64,000 bases of DNA from Owenweeksia sp965229445. GTDB lineage: Bacteria > Bacteroidota > Bacteroidia > Flavobacteriales > Schleiferiaceae. The notes below the pieces were generated by a model, which was not told the origin of the DNA, ran no database searches, and saw nothing but the letters and a program-made list of their open reading frames with translations. Shown here piece after piece: positions 34,445 through 42,764 of the stretch; position 1 is the first letter of the stretch; each line of letters opens with the position of its first letter. The stretch lies in NCBI GenBank assembly GCA_965229445.1, contig OZ245876.1, forward strand, positions 930,001 through 994,000, in the 5' to 3' direction. Made by a program: the position numbers and the translations under genes.

Positions 34445-35774
34445 TTCTAATTAATTGTCTGGATTTCCATTCAAATCGCCAATACAATAAGGCTGCCGCC
34501 ACGGTAAGACCTGACGCCAGGCCATACCAAATGCCTTCAACTCCGTAATTCATTTTCATCCCCAAGATATAAGCCGGTAAGAGACCAAAGATCCAATACG
34601 AAATAAAGGTAATAAGCGTGGGTATTTTTACTTCACTCATTCCTCTCAAGGCACCTAGGGCCACTACTTGAATACCATCAGAAATTTGAAAGAAAACTGC
34701 AATGAATAAAAGATTGGAGGCAATCATTATCACGGCAAGGTCTTCGGTGTAGAATGATGGGAAAAACTTTCTTCCCGCAAAGAAAATCAAGCCACAGCTC
34801 GCCATAAACACAAATACCATCGCAAAAGACGATCGTCCTGCGGCTCTCATGGTAACATAATCGCGCGCTCCTAATTGATTACCAACTCTCACACCTGCCG
34901 CAGCAGCAATTCCCGTGGCCATCATATAGCTCAATGCAGCTAAGCTAATCGCTATCTGATGCGCGGCCAGGGCTTCCGCTGCAATTTGTCCAATTAGTAC
35001 AGCAGCAACAGCAAAGGCAGAGATTTCAAAGATGTATTGCAAACCCGAGGGCACCCCAATTTCCAATAGTTTTTTAAAGTAATCCTTACGCCATATTTTA
35101 TCCCTAAAATGTTCGCGATAGGCCGCAAATTTTTTAGCTCTGATAATATATGTTACCATCACCAATCCCATGATTACCCGAGATACTAGAGTGGCCACAC
35201 CCGCTCCAAACAATCCCCACTCCGGAAAACCCCATACTCCATAAATGAGCAGGTAATTCAGAAAGATATTCAGGAAATTGGCTCCCAGAGAGGCGTACAT
35301 GGCAAACTTTGTATCCGATAGGCCCTCTGCAAACTGCTTAAAGGTCAGAAAAAACATTAAGGGTAGTATGCTCCCTGAAATTACCAACAGATACGGTCTT
35401 GCCAGCGATTCTACTGCCGGTTCCTGACCCAATTGATCCATGAAGGGTACCAGGGCCAGAATGACGAGAAACATGATTAAGGCGGTAAGCATATTGGTTA
35501 CCAAACCATGTCGTAAAAACCGACCCGCTTTGGCCACGTCTTTTTCTCCGTCTGCATTAGCAATAGGCGTGGTTAAGCCCATAGCCATTCCCAAACCAAA
35601 AACTAGTGGCACAATAAAAATTGAATTTCCAAAAGCACCCGCAGCTAATGCATCAGTACTCACTCTACCAATCATAATACTATCGGCAAGTCCCACCAAT
35701 ACATGCCCCGCCTGACCCAGCATAACTGGCCAGGCGAGGATGAAATTTCGCCTGAGGTGTTCTTTGAAATCCAC
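34425..35774 (-). CDS. MATE-family multidrug/sodium efflux transporter
   Basis: Inner-membrane antiporter of 449 residues with 12 helices, of the NorM-like MATE family, exporting organic cations or metabolites in exchange for Na+ or H+. Typical features are WPVMLGQAGHVLVGLADSIM at the N terminus, VGSP-like SGLQYIFEISAFAVAAVLIG in the second half and GIAAAAGVRVGNQLGA. Start ATG at 35774; 10 bp after a small acidic protein gene and overlapping bioY by 20 bp. Substrate unknown. Confidence 0.9.
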   Translation of the reverse strand: MDFKEHLRRNFILAWPVMLGQAGHVLVGLADSIMIGRVSTDALAAGAFGNSIFIVPLVFGLGMAMGLTTPIANADGEKDVAKAGRFLRHGLVTNMLTALIMFLVILALVPFMDQLGQEPAVESLARPYLLVISGSILPLMFFLTFKQFAEGLSDTKFAMYASLGANFLNIFLNYLLIYGVWGFPEWGLFGAGVATLVSRVIMGLVMVTYIIRAKKFAAYREHFRDKIWRKDYFKKLLEIGVPSGLQYIFEISAFAVAAVLIGQIAAEALAAHQIAISLAALSYMMATGIAAAAGVRVGNQLGARDYVTMRAAGRSSFAMVFVFMASCGLIFFAGRKFFPSFYTEDLAVIMIASNLLFIAVFFQISDGIQVVALGALRGMSEVKIPTLITFISYWIFGLLPAYILGMKMNYGVEGIWYGLASGLTVAAALLYWRFEWKSRQLIRNEAHSS

Positions 35775-35784
35775 GTTTAATCAC

Positions 35785-36018
35785 TTAGTCTAAATCCGAT
35801 TCAAGTCTTTGCATTTCCCGATCATAGAAAGACTCCGCCTGTTGAAGTAATTCAGCCATTTCCTGCACTAATTCCTCTTCCGATCCATTTAAATCATCCA
35901 GCCATTCAATATTGTCATCCACCATATTCCAGATGAATCTGGGAAACTCAGTGTGGACAATGAATATCAATTCCGGATGATCGGTGTTATCAGCAAGTAA
36001 AAACTGGGGTAATTCCAT
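35785..36018 (-). CDS. Small acidic conserved protein of unknown function
   Basis: A 77-residue protein starting MELPQFLLADNTDHPELIF, followed by VHTEFPRFIWNMVDDNIEWLDDL and an acidic helical tail with AESFYDREMQRLE. I know this type as a small hypothetical protein that recurs in Bacteroidota; no function is assigned. The ATG at 36018 is preferred over one at 36045 because the latter would sit inside a terminator hairpin. It heads a run with the MATE and bioY genes. Confidence 0.7.
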   Translation of the reverse strand: MELPQFLLADNTDHPELIFIVHTEFPRFIWNMVDDNIEWLDDLNGSEEELVQEMAELLQQAESFYDREMQRLESDLD

Positions 36019-36032
36019 ATGGCAAAGGACAT

Positions 36033-36070
36033 AAAAAAAACCCACCGCGCCATGCTGCAGTGGGTTTTCA
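36033..36070. terminator. Hairpin terminator of the outer membrane protein gene
   Basis: AAAACCCAC (36037-36045) pairs with GTGGGTTTT (36060-36068); eight As on the left supply a T tract on the minus strand. It follows the minus-strand gene ending at 36088 and precedes the small acidic protein start. Confidence 0.75.
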
Positions 36071-36087
36071 AGTAAAATATTGGTTGT

Positions 36088-36780
36088 TTAGAAGTAGTAA
36101 GTGAAGGCGATAAAGGGATTTAAAAGATAAATCTTTGCCACAAACTCAAATGATGAGTAATCCACATTTTCCCCTTGAACATCTCCGGAGCCGCTTGAAG
36201 TGACAAAACCCACCCGGCCGACACTGCCTTCGATGGACCAATACTCGCTTGGCATCCACAAAAAGGAAGGGGCTAACCACAGTCCAAAAGACATATGGCC
36301 CGGATATTCTATTAGCTCTGTACCCTGGGATGGATCTGTGGGGTTCTGCAATCTTTGCTCAGATTCGTTAGCGAAGCCAATAGGTAGTTTAGCGGTGCCT
36401 ACCAGCGCAAATTCAGGGCTACAGAAGTAAAACCTACGGTAAAATGGAACTATGGATATAGTACTTGTTTTATTTTCATTATCCTGCTGAAATGATCCGC
36501 CGGATTGACTTGACTTATAGGCGTTGGTGTAGGAGTTGTAACTGAGACCCAGCCCCACTACATTATTATCTGATATAGCATATCCGCCATATACCGCCAA
36601 TAAAACCTCTGACATACGTGATTCCTCGGAGTAAAATTGACTCGATTCTTCGTCGGAACTGGTTTCAATGCAAAATCCTCCCGAAAGCAGTTTCGTGCCT
36701 TTAAGGATGACTCCTTTCTCCGTCTGTGAAAAGGCAGTAAACGATGCCAGCGCAAAGAGTAATAATAGAGATTTTTTCAT
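36088..36780 (-). CDS. Outer membrane beta-barrel protein
   Basis: A 230-residue exported protein with a signal peptide (MKKSLLLLFALASFTAFSQ) and alternating beta strands (EVLLAVYGGYAISDNNVVGLGLSY and others). It ends in an aromatic residue (FIAFTYYF), as outer-membrane barrels do, and looks like an 8-stranded porin-family/OmpW-like protein. No ligand or role can be inferred. It is a single gene with a terminator downstream and about 390 bp of non-coding DNA upstream. Confidence 0.78.
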   Translation of the reverse strand: MKKSLLLLFALASFTAFSQTEKGVILKGTKLLSGGFCIETSSDEESSQFYSEESRMSEVLLAVYGGYAISDNNVVGLGLSYNSYTNAYKSSQSGGSFQQDNENKTSTISIVPFYRRFYFCSPEFALVGTAKLPIGFANESEQRLQNPTDPSQGTELIEYPGHMSFGLWLAPSFLWMPSEYWSIEGSVGRVGFVTSSGSGDVQGENVDYSSFEFVAKIYLLNPFIAFTYYF

Positions 36781-37174
36781 CTTGGTTTGTTTATGTTAGA
36801 GATTATATAGTTACAAAAGTTTTGCATTTGTCAATGCTCACCCTTTCTCCACCAAGTTCATTTATGCTCTACTATGTTCCCTGGTTCCTCACATCCATAC
36901 CTACTGGCATCCCAAACTGCAACTTAAGTATTTTCCTACGGGTACAGGTAGATTCTCTTCCTCATTTGCTTCTTCTCTGAAAAGGTATCTCTCGTAAAGA
37001 TATGTTATCTCCATCAGCAATCAAAGCTATCCCATTGGGCGTCGTGAACAGACATATAAACATTCCCAGCTTTTAAAAAATTTTGGATTTGGCTTCTGTT
37101 ACTGAGTGATTGTATGCGATCAGCTTTTAGGTGATGGGCATTTTTTATATCATTGGCTATTAATTACTTGATCA
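36781..37174. other. Intergenic stretch without a recognisable gene
   Basis: About 390 bp between divergent genes. It must hold both promoters; TTGACA and TATAAT elements occur upstream of the barrel gene (near 36830 and 36805) but at 21-bp spacing, so I do not call them. No repeats or RNA gene seen. Confidence 0.4.
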
Positions 37175-38722
37175 TTGAAGAAGCAAGAGTTTATTGATAG
37201 TATAAGAGAGAGTTACTCTTTTGAAGGTGATTCTTTATTAATGGGTGCAGCGATGATAGACGGTGAACCGGTTAAAGGTTTGCAGGTTAGGGCACCTCTA
37301 AGTATGTTTAATCGGCATGGTCTTATATCTGGAGCCACCGGAACGGGCAAAACCAAAACTCTACAAGGTATTGCTGAGGGGCTGTCTATGGCCGGTGTAC
37401 CGGTTCTCCTCATGGATATTAAGGGTGATTTAAGTGGTCTTGCAGCAGATGGAAATCCACATCCTAAAATAGAAGAGCGACATAATGCCATAGGCACTCC
37501 CTGGAAACCGATTAGCTTTCCGGTTGAGTTACTGACCCTTTCTGAAGAACCCGGAGTGAGACTAAGGGCTACTATCAGTGAGTTTGGACCGGTGTTGTTA
37601 TCGAAGATTCTCGGTCTTAATGATACGCAACAAGGCGTGGTGGCCTTAACTTTTAAGTATTGCGACGATAATGGTTTACCCTTGCTGGATATTAAAGATT
37701 TTAGAACAGCTCTGAATTTTATCCGCGGTGAAGGCAAAGAGATTATAAGCAAGAATTATGGTTATATCAGTGGCCAAAGTGTAGGTGCCATCATGCGGAA
37801 GCTTTTAGAGCTGGAACAACAAGGTGCTGATATGTTTTTTGGTGAGAGGAGCACTGATGTAGAGGATTTTTTGGCCCAGGATCTAAATGGAAGGGGAATA
37901 ATTCATGTCCTCCGTTTGGTCGATATGCAGTCAAAGCCAAAGCTTTTTTCCAGTTTCATGCTTTGTTTGCTGGCCGAAATATTTGAGAAATTGCCGGAGC
38001 AAGGGGATTCGGATAAACCTCAGCTCATACTATTTATTGATGAGGCTCACTTAATTTTTGAGGAAGCCAGTAAGGAGCTTCTTAAACAGATCGAGACCAT
38101 CATTAAGTTAATCCGATCTAAAGGAGTGGGCATTTACTTCTGCACACAAGTACCTGATGATATTCCGGAAGATGTGCTTTCGCAATTGGGTATGAAGGTT
38201 CAACACGCACTAAGAGCTTTTACCGCCAGAGATAGAAAGACCATTAAAAAGGTTGCCGAAAATTACCCGCTCACCGACTTTTATGAGGTGGATCGTCTGA
38301 TTATGGAAATGGGAATTGGCGAGGCCATGATTACCACCTTAAATGAGAAAGGTATTCCTACTCAGGTAGTTCATACTTTGCTGAAAGCTCCTGCTTCACG
38401 CATGGATGTGTTAAACAAGAAGGAGCTAAATGCCTTGATCGGTCGGAGCAGATTGGCACCTAAATACAATGAAGCCATAGATAGAAGAAGTGCGCATGAA
38501 ATTCTATTGGAGAAGATTGAAAAAGCTGATCAGAGGGAGTTGGATCAGTTGGAATCGAAGCAGGAGACGGTCAAATCAAAACGAAAATCTCCTTCTACCT
38601 TTGATACTATCATGAAGAGCAGCGTTACTCGCACAGTGGTGAGGGAATTAACCCGAGGGCTGCTTGGTGTGCTGGGTGTTTCCACCACAACCAGACGGAG
38701 GAAGTCCACTCGTCGGAGGTAA
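37175..38722 (+). CDS. HerA-like ATPase (DUF853 helicase family)
   Basis: Cytoplasmic P-loop ATPase of 515 residues in the FtsK/HerA class (YjgR/DUF853). Walker A is ISGATGTGKTKTLQ (residues 51-64) and Walker B is LILFIDEAHLIFE near residue 290; the FYFCTQ-like IYFCTQVPDDIPEDVLSQLG stretch is sensor-like and typical of the family. The C terminus is basic (RRRKSTRRR). The start is a TTG at 37175; the next in-frame starts would remove conserved residues. It stands alone, without the NurA nuclease that pairs with archaeal HerA. Function in bacteria is poorly known. Confidence 0.85.
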   Translation: MKKQEFIDSIRESYSFEGDSLLMGAAMIDGEPVKGLQVRAPLSMFNRHGLISGATGTGKTKTLQGIAEGLSMAGVPVLLMDIKGDLSGLAADGNPHPKIEERHNAIGTPWKPISFPVELLTLSEEPGVRLRATISEFGPVLLSKILGLNDTQQGVVALTFKYCDDNGLPLLDIKDFRTALNFIRGEGKEIISKNYGYISGQSVGAIMRKLLELEQQGADMFFGERSTDVEDFLAQDLNGRGIIHVLRLVDMQSKPKLFSSFMLCLLAEIFEKLPEQGDSDKPQLILFIDEAHLIFEEASKELLKQIETIIKLIRSKGVGIYFCTQVPDDIPEDVLSQLGMKVQHALRAFTARDRKTIKKVAENYPLTDFYEVDRLIMEMGIGEAMITTLNEKGIPTQVVHTLLKAPASRMDVLNKKELNALIGRSRLAPKYNEAIDRRSAHEILLEKIEKADQRELDQLESKQETVKSKRKSPSTFDTIMKSSVTRTVVRELTRGLLGVLGVSTTTRRRKSTRRR

Positions 38723-38762
38723 TAAAAAAACCGACCTGCCCTGGGCGGATCGGTTTTTTTGG
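38722..38762. terminator. Bidirectional hairpin terminator
   Basis: AAAAAAACCGA (38724-38734) pairs with TCGGTTTTTTT (38750-38760). It lies between the convergent HerA-like gene and the DUF4332-like gene and could serve both. Confidence 0.85.
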
Positions 38763-38778
38763 AATTAATTAAGCTCTA

Positions 38779-39186
38779 TTAGTGCGTAATGGTAGACTTG
38801 GTGTTTTTAGCCTCCTCTACGAAACCGGCAATTTGACCTGCACTAGGAAGTTTTCTTACCAGCTTTTTCTCTTCGTTCACCTCACTAATTTTGGCATGAA
38901 GGTTATCAGCATTTCTGGTTGCCAGTTCTTTAACGGTATCCACTCCAGAAGCTTTTAACAGTTCTGCAAACTCTCCTCCAATACCGTTGATTCGAATAAG
39001 GTCAGCCATCCCAACCAAATAAAGAACTTTGGATTCAGTTAATCCAGACTTTTCCGCCAGATTAGAACGTCCTTTAGAATCAGCGCCCATGGTAAGAAGA
39101 TCTTCTACAGTAGTTACACCGGCATTTGCCAATTTTCCTGCGGTTACTTCTCCAATTCCTTCAATTTCTGTGATTTTTCTTGCCAT
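38779..39186 (-). CDS. Helix-hairpin-helix protein, DUF4332-like
   Basis: A 135-residue cytoplasmic protein made of two helix-hairpin-helix pairs: ITEIEGIGEVTAGKLANAGV near the N terminus and LIRINGIGGEFAELLKASGV at about 62-81, each followed by a TVEDLL/TVKELA helix. This is the layout of DUF4332 proteins, whose role is unknown but may be nucleic-acid binding. It is a single gene with its own spacing of 43 bp from the next gene upstream. Confidence 0.75.
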   Translation of the reverse strand: MARKITEIEGIGEVTAGKLANAGVTTVEDLLTMGADSKGRSNLAEKSGLTESKVLYLVGMADLIRINGIGGEFAELLKASGVDTVKELATRNADNLHAKISEVNEEKKLVRKLPSAGQIAGFVEEAKNTKSTITH

Positions 39187-39229
39187 TGTTTGTATTTATT
39201 AAGGGTTTATTTGATTTACTTAAAATTGC

Positions 39230-39676
39230 TTAACTAAATAGGCCGCCAAGACCTTTCTTAGCTGCACTCATAAGGTCTGATGAGCCTTCGCCGAACAGGT
39301 TTTTAATAGAAGAATCATCTTCAGCCGGAGTTTCATCGTTCTTTTTGGTGATCAACTTGATCAAATATGGTACTACGATGGATCCAACCATTTGTGCCTT
39401 GGACTCGCTTAATCCTACCTTTTTTGCCAGGCTGGAAACAATTTTATTGGTGAGGTCTGATTGAAGACTATTAGCACCACTGTTATTGCTTCCCGAACTA
39501 AACAAATTCATTATGGATCCCATATTTCCAGAAGCTATTTGATTGCCGAGTACATTTTTGGAAGCATCGCCCACCGCATCCATTACTGCAGGCAATTGTT
39601 CTTCGGATAATCCAACTTTATCTTTTAGTTCCGGGCCAACCTGATCTTTAAGGGAATTTAAAATACCTGATAACAT
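39230..39676 (-). CDS. DUF937/DUF2780-like small helical protein
   Basis: A 148-residue cytoplasmic protein of unknown function. It begins MLSGILNSLKDQVGPELKDKVGLSEEQLPAVMDAV, has a Gly/Ser/Asn-rich middle (SSGSNNSGANS) and a second helical repeat LVSS-like KKVGLSESKAQMVGSIVVPYLIKLI, resembling the paired helical repeat of DUF937/YidB-like proteins. No enzymatic motif. Same strand as the helix-hairpin-helix gene but 43 bp apart. Confidence 0.65.
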   Translation of the reverse strand: MLSGILNSLKDQVGPELKDKVGLSEEQLPAVMDAVGDASKNVLGNQIASGNMGSIMNLFSSGSNNSGANSLQSDLTNKIVSSLAKKVGLSESKAQMVGSIVVPYLIKLITKKNDETPAEDDSSIKNLFGEGSSDLMSAAKKGLGGLFS

Positions 39677-39835
39677 AGGATTAAGGTTTTGATGGTTAAG
39701 CTATATGACAGGTAAATATAGGTCTTACACGCTCTTAATCCTAACTGATTTAAGAGGAATGAAAAGAATTTATCTGGTTGATACCATTAAGCTATGCGCA
39801 GGGTTGTGCAGAAATAGTGATAGTGCGATGAGCCA

Positions 39836-40999
39836 TTACTTACTTCCGAAAGAATTCACATCGTTTAAACTAATCTCCTTTCCTCCCAGAATCAACAAAC
39901 GCTCCACCATATTTCTCAACTCTCTGATATTTCCGGTCCAATCCAGTTCTTGCAGAGCTTTTACGGCTTCTTTACTGAAATTTTTGGGGCTAGTGCCGTG
40001 CTCGCTGGCAATTTTAGTAGCAAAATGATTTACCAATAATGGGATATCATCCCGCCGATCATTGAGAGCCGGAACTTTAATGATTATCACACTTAGGCGA
40101 TGGTATAAATCTTCTCTAAACTTCCCTTCTTTAATTTCTTCTTTTAGATTTTTATTAGTGGCGGCTAAAACCCTCACATCAACCTTGATTTCTTTGTCGC
40201 CCCCTACCGGAGTAATCTTCCCTTCTTGAAGCGCTCGTAGCACTTTGGCCTGTGCGCTGAGACTCATGTCTCCAATTTCATCCAGGAACAAGGTGCCTTT
40301 ATGGGCCAGCTCAAACTTCCCTTTCCGATCTTTTACCGCTGAGGTAAAAGCTCCTTTTTTATGTCCAAATAATTCACTTTCAATTAGTTCTGATGGAATT
40401 GCCGCACAGTTCACCTCAATAAGTGGCTGCTTGTTTCTTTCGCTTTTCTGATGTACCCAATGAGCTACCAATTCTTTACCAGTGCCATTTGGCCCGGTTA
40501 TTAATACTCGGGCTTCAGTGGGCGCAACCTTTTCTATTAAGTCTTTAATTTGCATGATAGGTTTAGATTCTCCTATCATTTCAAAATTCTTCCTGATCTT
40601 TTTCTTCAGCGTCTTATTTTCCCGCACGAGATCGGTGCGGTCGAGAGCATTGCGCACGGTACTTAAAAGTCTATTGAGATCCGGTGGTTTGCTGATATAG
40701 TCATAGGCTCCCTTTTTCATACTGTCCACGGCCGTTTGTAGATCTCCATGCCCTGATATCATGATCACGGCCGTATCACTGTGTTTTTCCTTAATCTTTT
40801 CCAGAACCTCTATACCGTCCATCCCGGGCATTTTAATATCACAAAGTACCAGATCAAAGTCCTGGGCAGAGATTTTGTCTAAACCCTGTTTGCCATGCTC
40901 GGCTTCATCTATGATGAAATCTTTATTTTCATCCGATAATATATTCTTCAGCACCTTGCGTATTGCCGGTTCGTCTTCAATAATCAGGATTTTTGCCAT
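39836..40999 (-). CDS. Sigma54-type response regulator lacking a DNA-binding domain
   Basis: Two-component regulator of 387 residues. The receiver domain (residues 1-118) has phospho-acceptor Asp54 (LVLCDIKMPGMDG) and Lys104. The AAA+ domain has Walker A GPNGTGKE (169-176), the sigma54-contact loop GAFTSA (216-221, where NtrC has GAFTGA) and Walker B TLFLDE (236-241), then RELRNMVERLLIL near the end. The protein stops after NDVNSFGSK, so the usual C-terminal Fis-type helix-turn-helix is absent. It overlaps the Ppx/GppA gene by 16 bp and is the last gene of a five-gene operon; no histidine kinase is nearby. Confidence 0.88.
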   Translation of the reverse strand: MAKILIIEDEPAIRKVLKNILSDENKDFIIDEAEHGKQGLDKISAQDFDLVLCDIKMPGMDGIEVLEKIKEKHSDTAVIMISGHGDLQTAVDSMKKGAYDYISKPPDLNRLLSTVRNALDRTDLVRENKTLKKKIRKNFEMIGESKPIMQIKDLIEKVAPTEARVLITGPNGTGKELVAHWVHQKSERNKQPLIEVNCAAIPSELIESELFGHKKGAFTSAVKDRKGKFELAHKGTLFLDEIGDMSLSAQAKVLRALQEGKITPVGGDKEIKVDVRVLAATNKNLKEEIKEGKFREDLYHRLSVIIIKVPALNDRRDDIPLLVNHFATKIASEHGTSPKNFSKEAVKALQELDWTGNIRELRNMVERLLILGGKEISLNDVNSFGSK

Positions 41000-41919
41000 A
41001 TTAGTTTGTTTTCCATTAATTTAGAGAATACACCTTCTTTTAGGGCGAAGTTGGAGAGTTTTATTTGTTTGATATTTAACTGATCAACGCAGAGCTTTAA
41101 CATCACCATGGCGATAACAATCATATCCGCTCTCATGTTTAGTATAGCCGGGTTTTCCAGGCGTTGTGCCAAACTTGACCGCAAGATATATTCCGCCACT
41201 TGATTAAATTCTTCCGTGCGTATTTCAAATCCATTTCCGGGACTCTCATGAGGCTGCCCTCTTCTTGCCAGTGCTACCTGAGCCAGGGTTTCAAAAGACC
41301 CACTGGAGCCAATCAGACAATCTACTGGAAATTGATCCATCACCTCCCAAAGCTCGTTTAATTCATGCTTAATAAACCTACAAATTTCCGCAATCTCAGA
41401 ATCCAGAATTGGATCTGAAACAGGGAACTGGTCGTTCAATCTGCTAGATCCGATTTGAAAACTACGGCTCCACACCAGCTGGTTATTTTCTGTGAGGACA
41501 AACTCCGTACTTCCCCCTCCAATATCCATGATTAGATTTCTTCCTGGTCTTAGATCCAAACCATACTTCACCCCTTCAAAAATAAGCTCTGCTTCTCCGT
41601 CTCCGCTGATAACATTAATGTTGAATCCATATTTGGTTTTAACCTGGTCAATGAAGACTTGTCGATTTTCAGCATCGCGCAAAGCGGAAGTACCGAAGGC
41701 GCACACAGCTTCCACATCTAATGAATCGATTATGCTTCGGTATCTGGCAAGGGCATCCATACCCCTTTGCATGGCGTCTTCAGTAATACGGTGTTTGAGA
41801 ATGCCATCCTGGCCAAGTTTCACAGGCAATTTCATAGCATGAATTTCTTCGTGATCTTCAGTATCGCGAACCAACAGATTAAATGTGTTGGTCCCTAGAT
41901 CAATGACGGCAATTTTCAT
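40984..41919 (-). CDS. Ppx/GppA-family phosphatase
   Basis: Actin-fold phosphatase of 311 residues, acting on polyphosphate or pppGpp. Motifs are KIAVIDLGTNTFNLLV (phosphate 1), FGTSALRDAENR, LIMDIGGGSTEF (phosphate 2) and LIGSSGSFE. Length equals the two-domain core only; the C-terminal HD-like part of E. coli GppA/Ppx is missing, as in many bacterial homologues. It overlaps the MscS gene by 4 bp and the response regulator by 16 bp. Substrate cannot be decided. Confidence 0.9.
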   Translation of the reverse strand: MKIAVIDLGTNTFNLLVRDTEDHEEIHAMKLPVKLGQDGILKHRITEDAMQRGMDALARYRSIIDSLDVEAVCAFGTSALRDAENRQVFIDQVKTKYGFNINVISGDGEAELIFEGVKYGLDLRPGRNLIMDIGGGSTEFVLTENNQLVWSRSFQIGSSRLNDQFPVSDPILDSEIAEICRFIKHELNELWEVMDQFPVDCLIGSSGSFETLAQVALARRGQPHESPGNGFEIRTEEFNQVAEYILRSSLAQRLENPAILNMRADMIVIAMVMLKLCVDQLNIKQIKLSNFALKEGVFSKLMENKLIWQKS

Positions 41920-42764
41920 TCGCTTTGTTCCGCGGAATTTCTAAACCAAATGTCTCGCTGGGGAAAGGGAATCCTTACACCCTGATCTCTAAACTTCTGA
42001 TCAATAGCAAAGCGGATTTCGCTTTTGGTGCGCTCAATCCTGAATAGGTTTTTGGAATAAAAGAGCAAAGTAAATTGAAGCGCGCTGTCTCCAAAATCTT
42101 CAAAAAATACGCCTGGAGCCTGATTTTTTATTACATCCGGATGTTCCTCGGCGCAGCTGATCATGAGCTCTCTAACCTTAGCGGTATCACTGCCGTATGC
42201 CACCCCCAGGCTGATGGAGAAGCGGGTAACTTTGTTGTTCTGTGACCAGTTAATCACATTGTCTTGAATTAGCTTGGAATTGGGTACTATCAATACAATA
42301 TCGTCACGCGTAAGCAATAGGGTGGTTCTTAATCCAACATCTTTAACCTTACCTACTACTCCTGCTATTTCTACTATGTCACCTGCCGTTACCGTTCTTT
42401 CGGTAAGCACGATAAAACCTGCTACCATATCTCTGAAAAAATCCTGCAGTCCCAGACCTAAACCCACCAATAAGGCGGTGGATCCTGCAAGAAGTACTGT
42501 AATTGAGAATCCCAGGTTTTCAATGATCAATACAATGGCCACCACGTATATCAGGTAAGCGAAAAGTTGGGTATAAGCATAACTTTTTCCAGCATCCAGG
42601 TTGCCTTCATTCTTCTTTCTGGCAAAATATTTTCGGATTAACCAGATAACAAGTCTGGCGCCGAAGAAGATTATCACTGCGGAAAGTATATCCGCTACTT
42701 CAAGTTTAAACTTGTCGGTCTCAAAAATCACCAGTTCAAGAAAATTCCTGATAGATTCTCTCAT
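41916..42764 (-). CDS. Small-conductance mechanosensitive channel (MscS family)
   Basis: Inner-membrane tension-gated channel of 282 residues that releases solutes in hypo-osmotic shock. It has three membrane helices in the first 120 residues, the pore helix with ALLVGLGLGLQDFFRDMVAGF, then the beta domain GDIVEIAGVVGKVKDVGLRTT and a C-terminal alpha/beta domain ending VRIPFPQRD. It overlaps both neighbours by 4 bp (ATGA type), so it is translated together with the ABC permease and the phosphatase. Confidence 0.92.
   Translation of the reverse strand: MRESIRNFLELVIFETDKFKLEVADILSAVIIFFGARLVIWLIRKYFARKKNEGNLDAGKSYAYTQLFAYLIYVVAIVLIIENLGFSITVLLAGSTALLVGLGLGLQDFFRDMVAGFIVLTERTVTAGDIVEIAGVVGKVKDVGLRTTLLLTRDDIVLIVPNSKLIQDNVINWSQNNKVTRFSISLGVAYGSDTAKVRELMISCAEEHPDVIKNQAPGVFFEDFGDSALQFTLLFYSKNLFRIERTKSEIRFAIDQKFRDQGVRIPFPQRDIWFRNSAEQSE

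Noticed and set aside
36781..37174. Degraded gene or RNA gene in the gap
   Set aside because: Both strands contain frequent stops and no recognisable motif or tRNA-like fold.
37175..38722. HerA-NurA defence or repair pair
   Set aside because: No NurA nuclease or other defence gene lies next to this DUF853-type ATPase.
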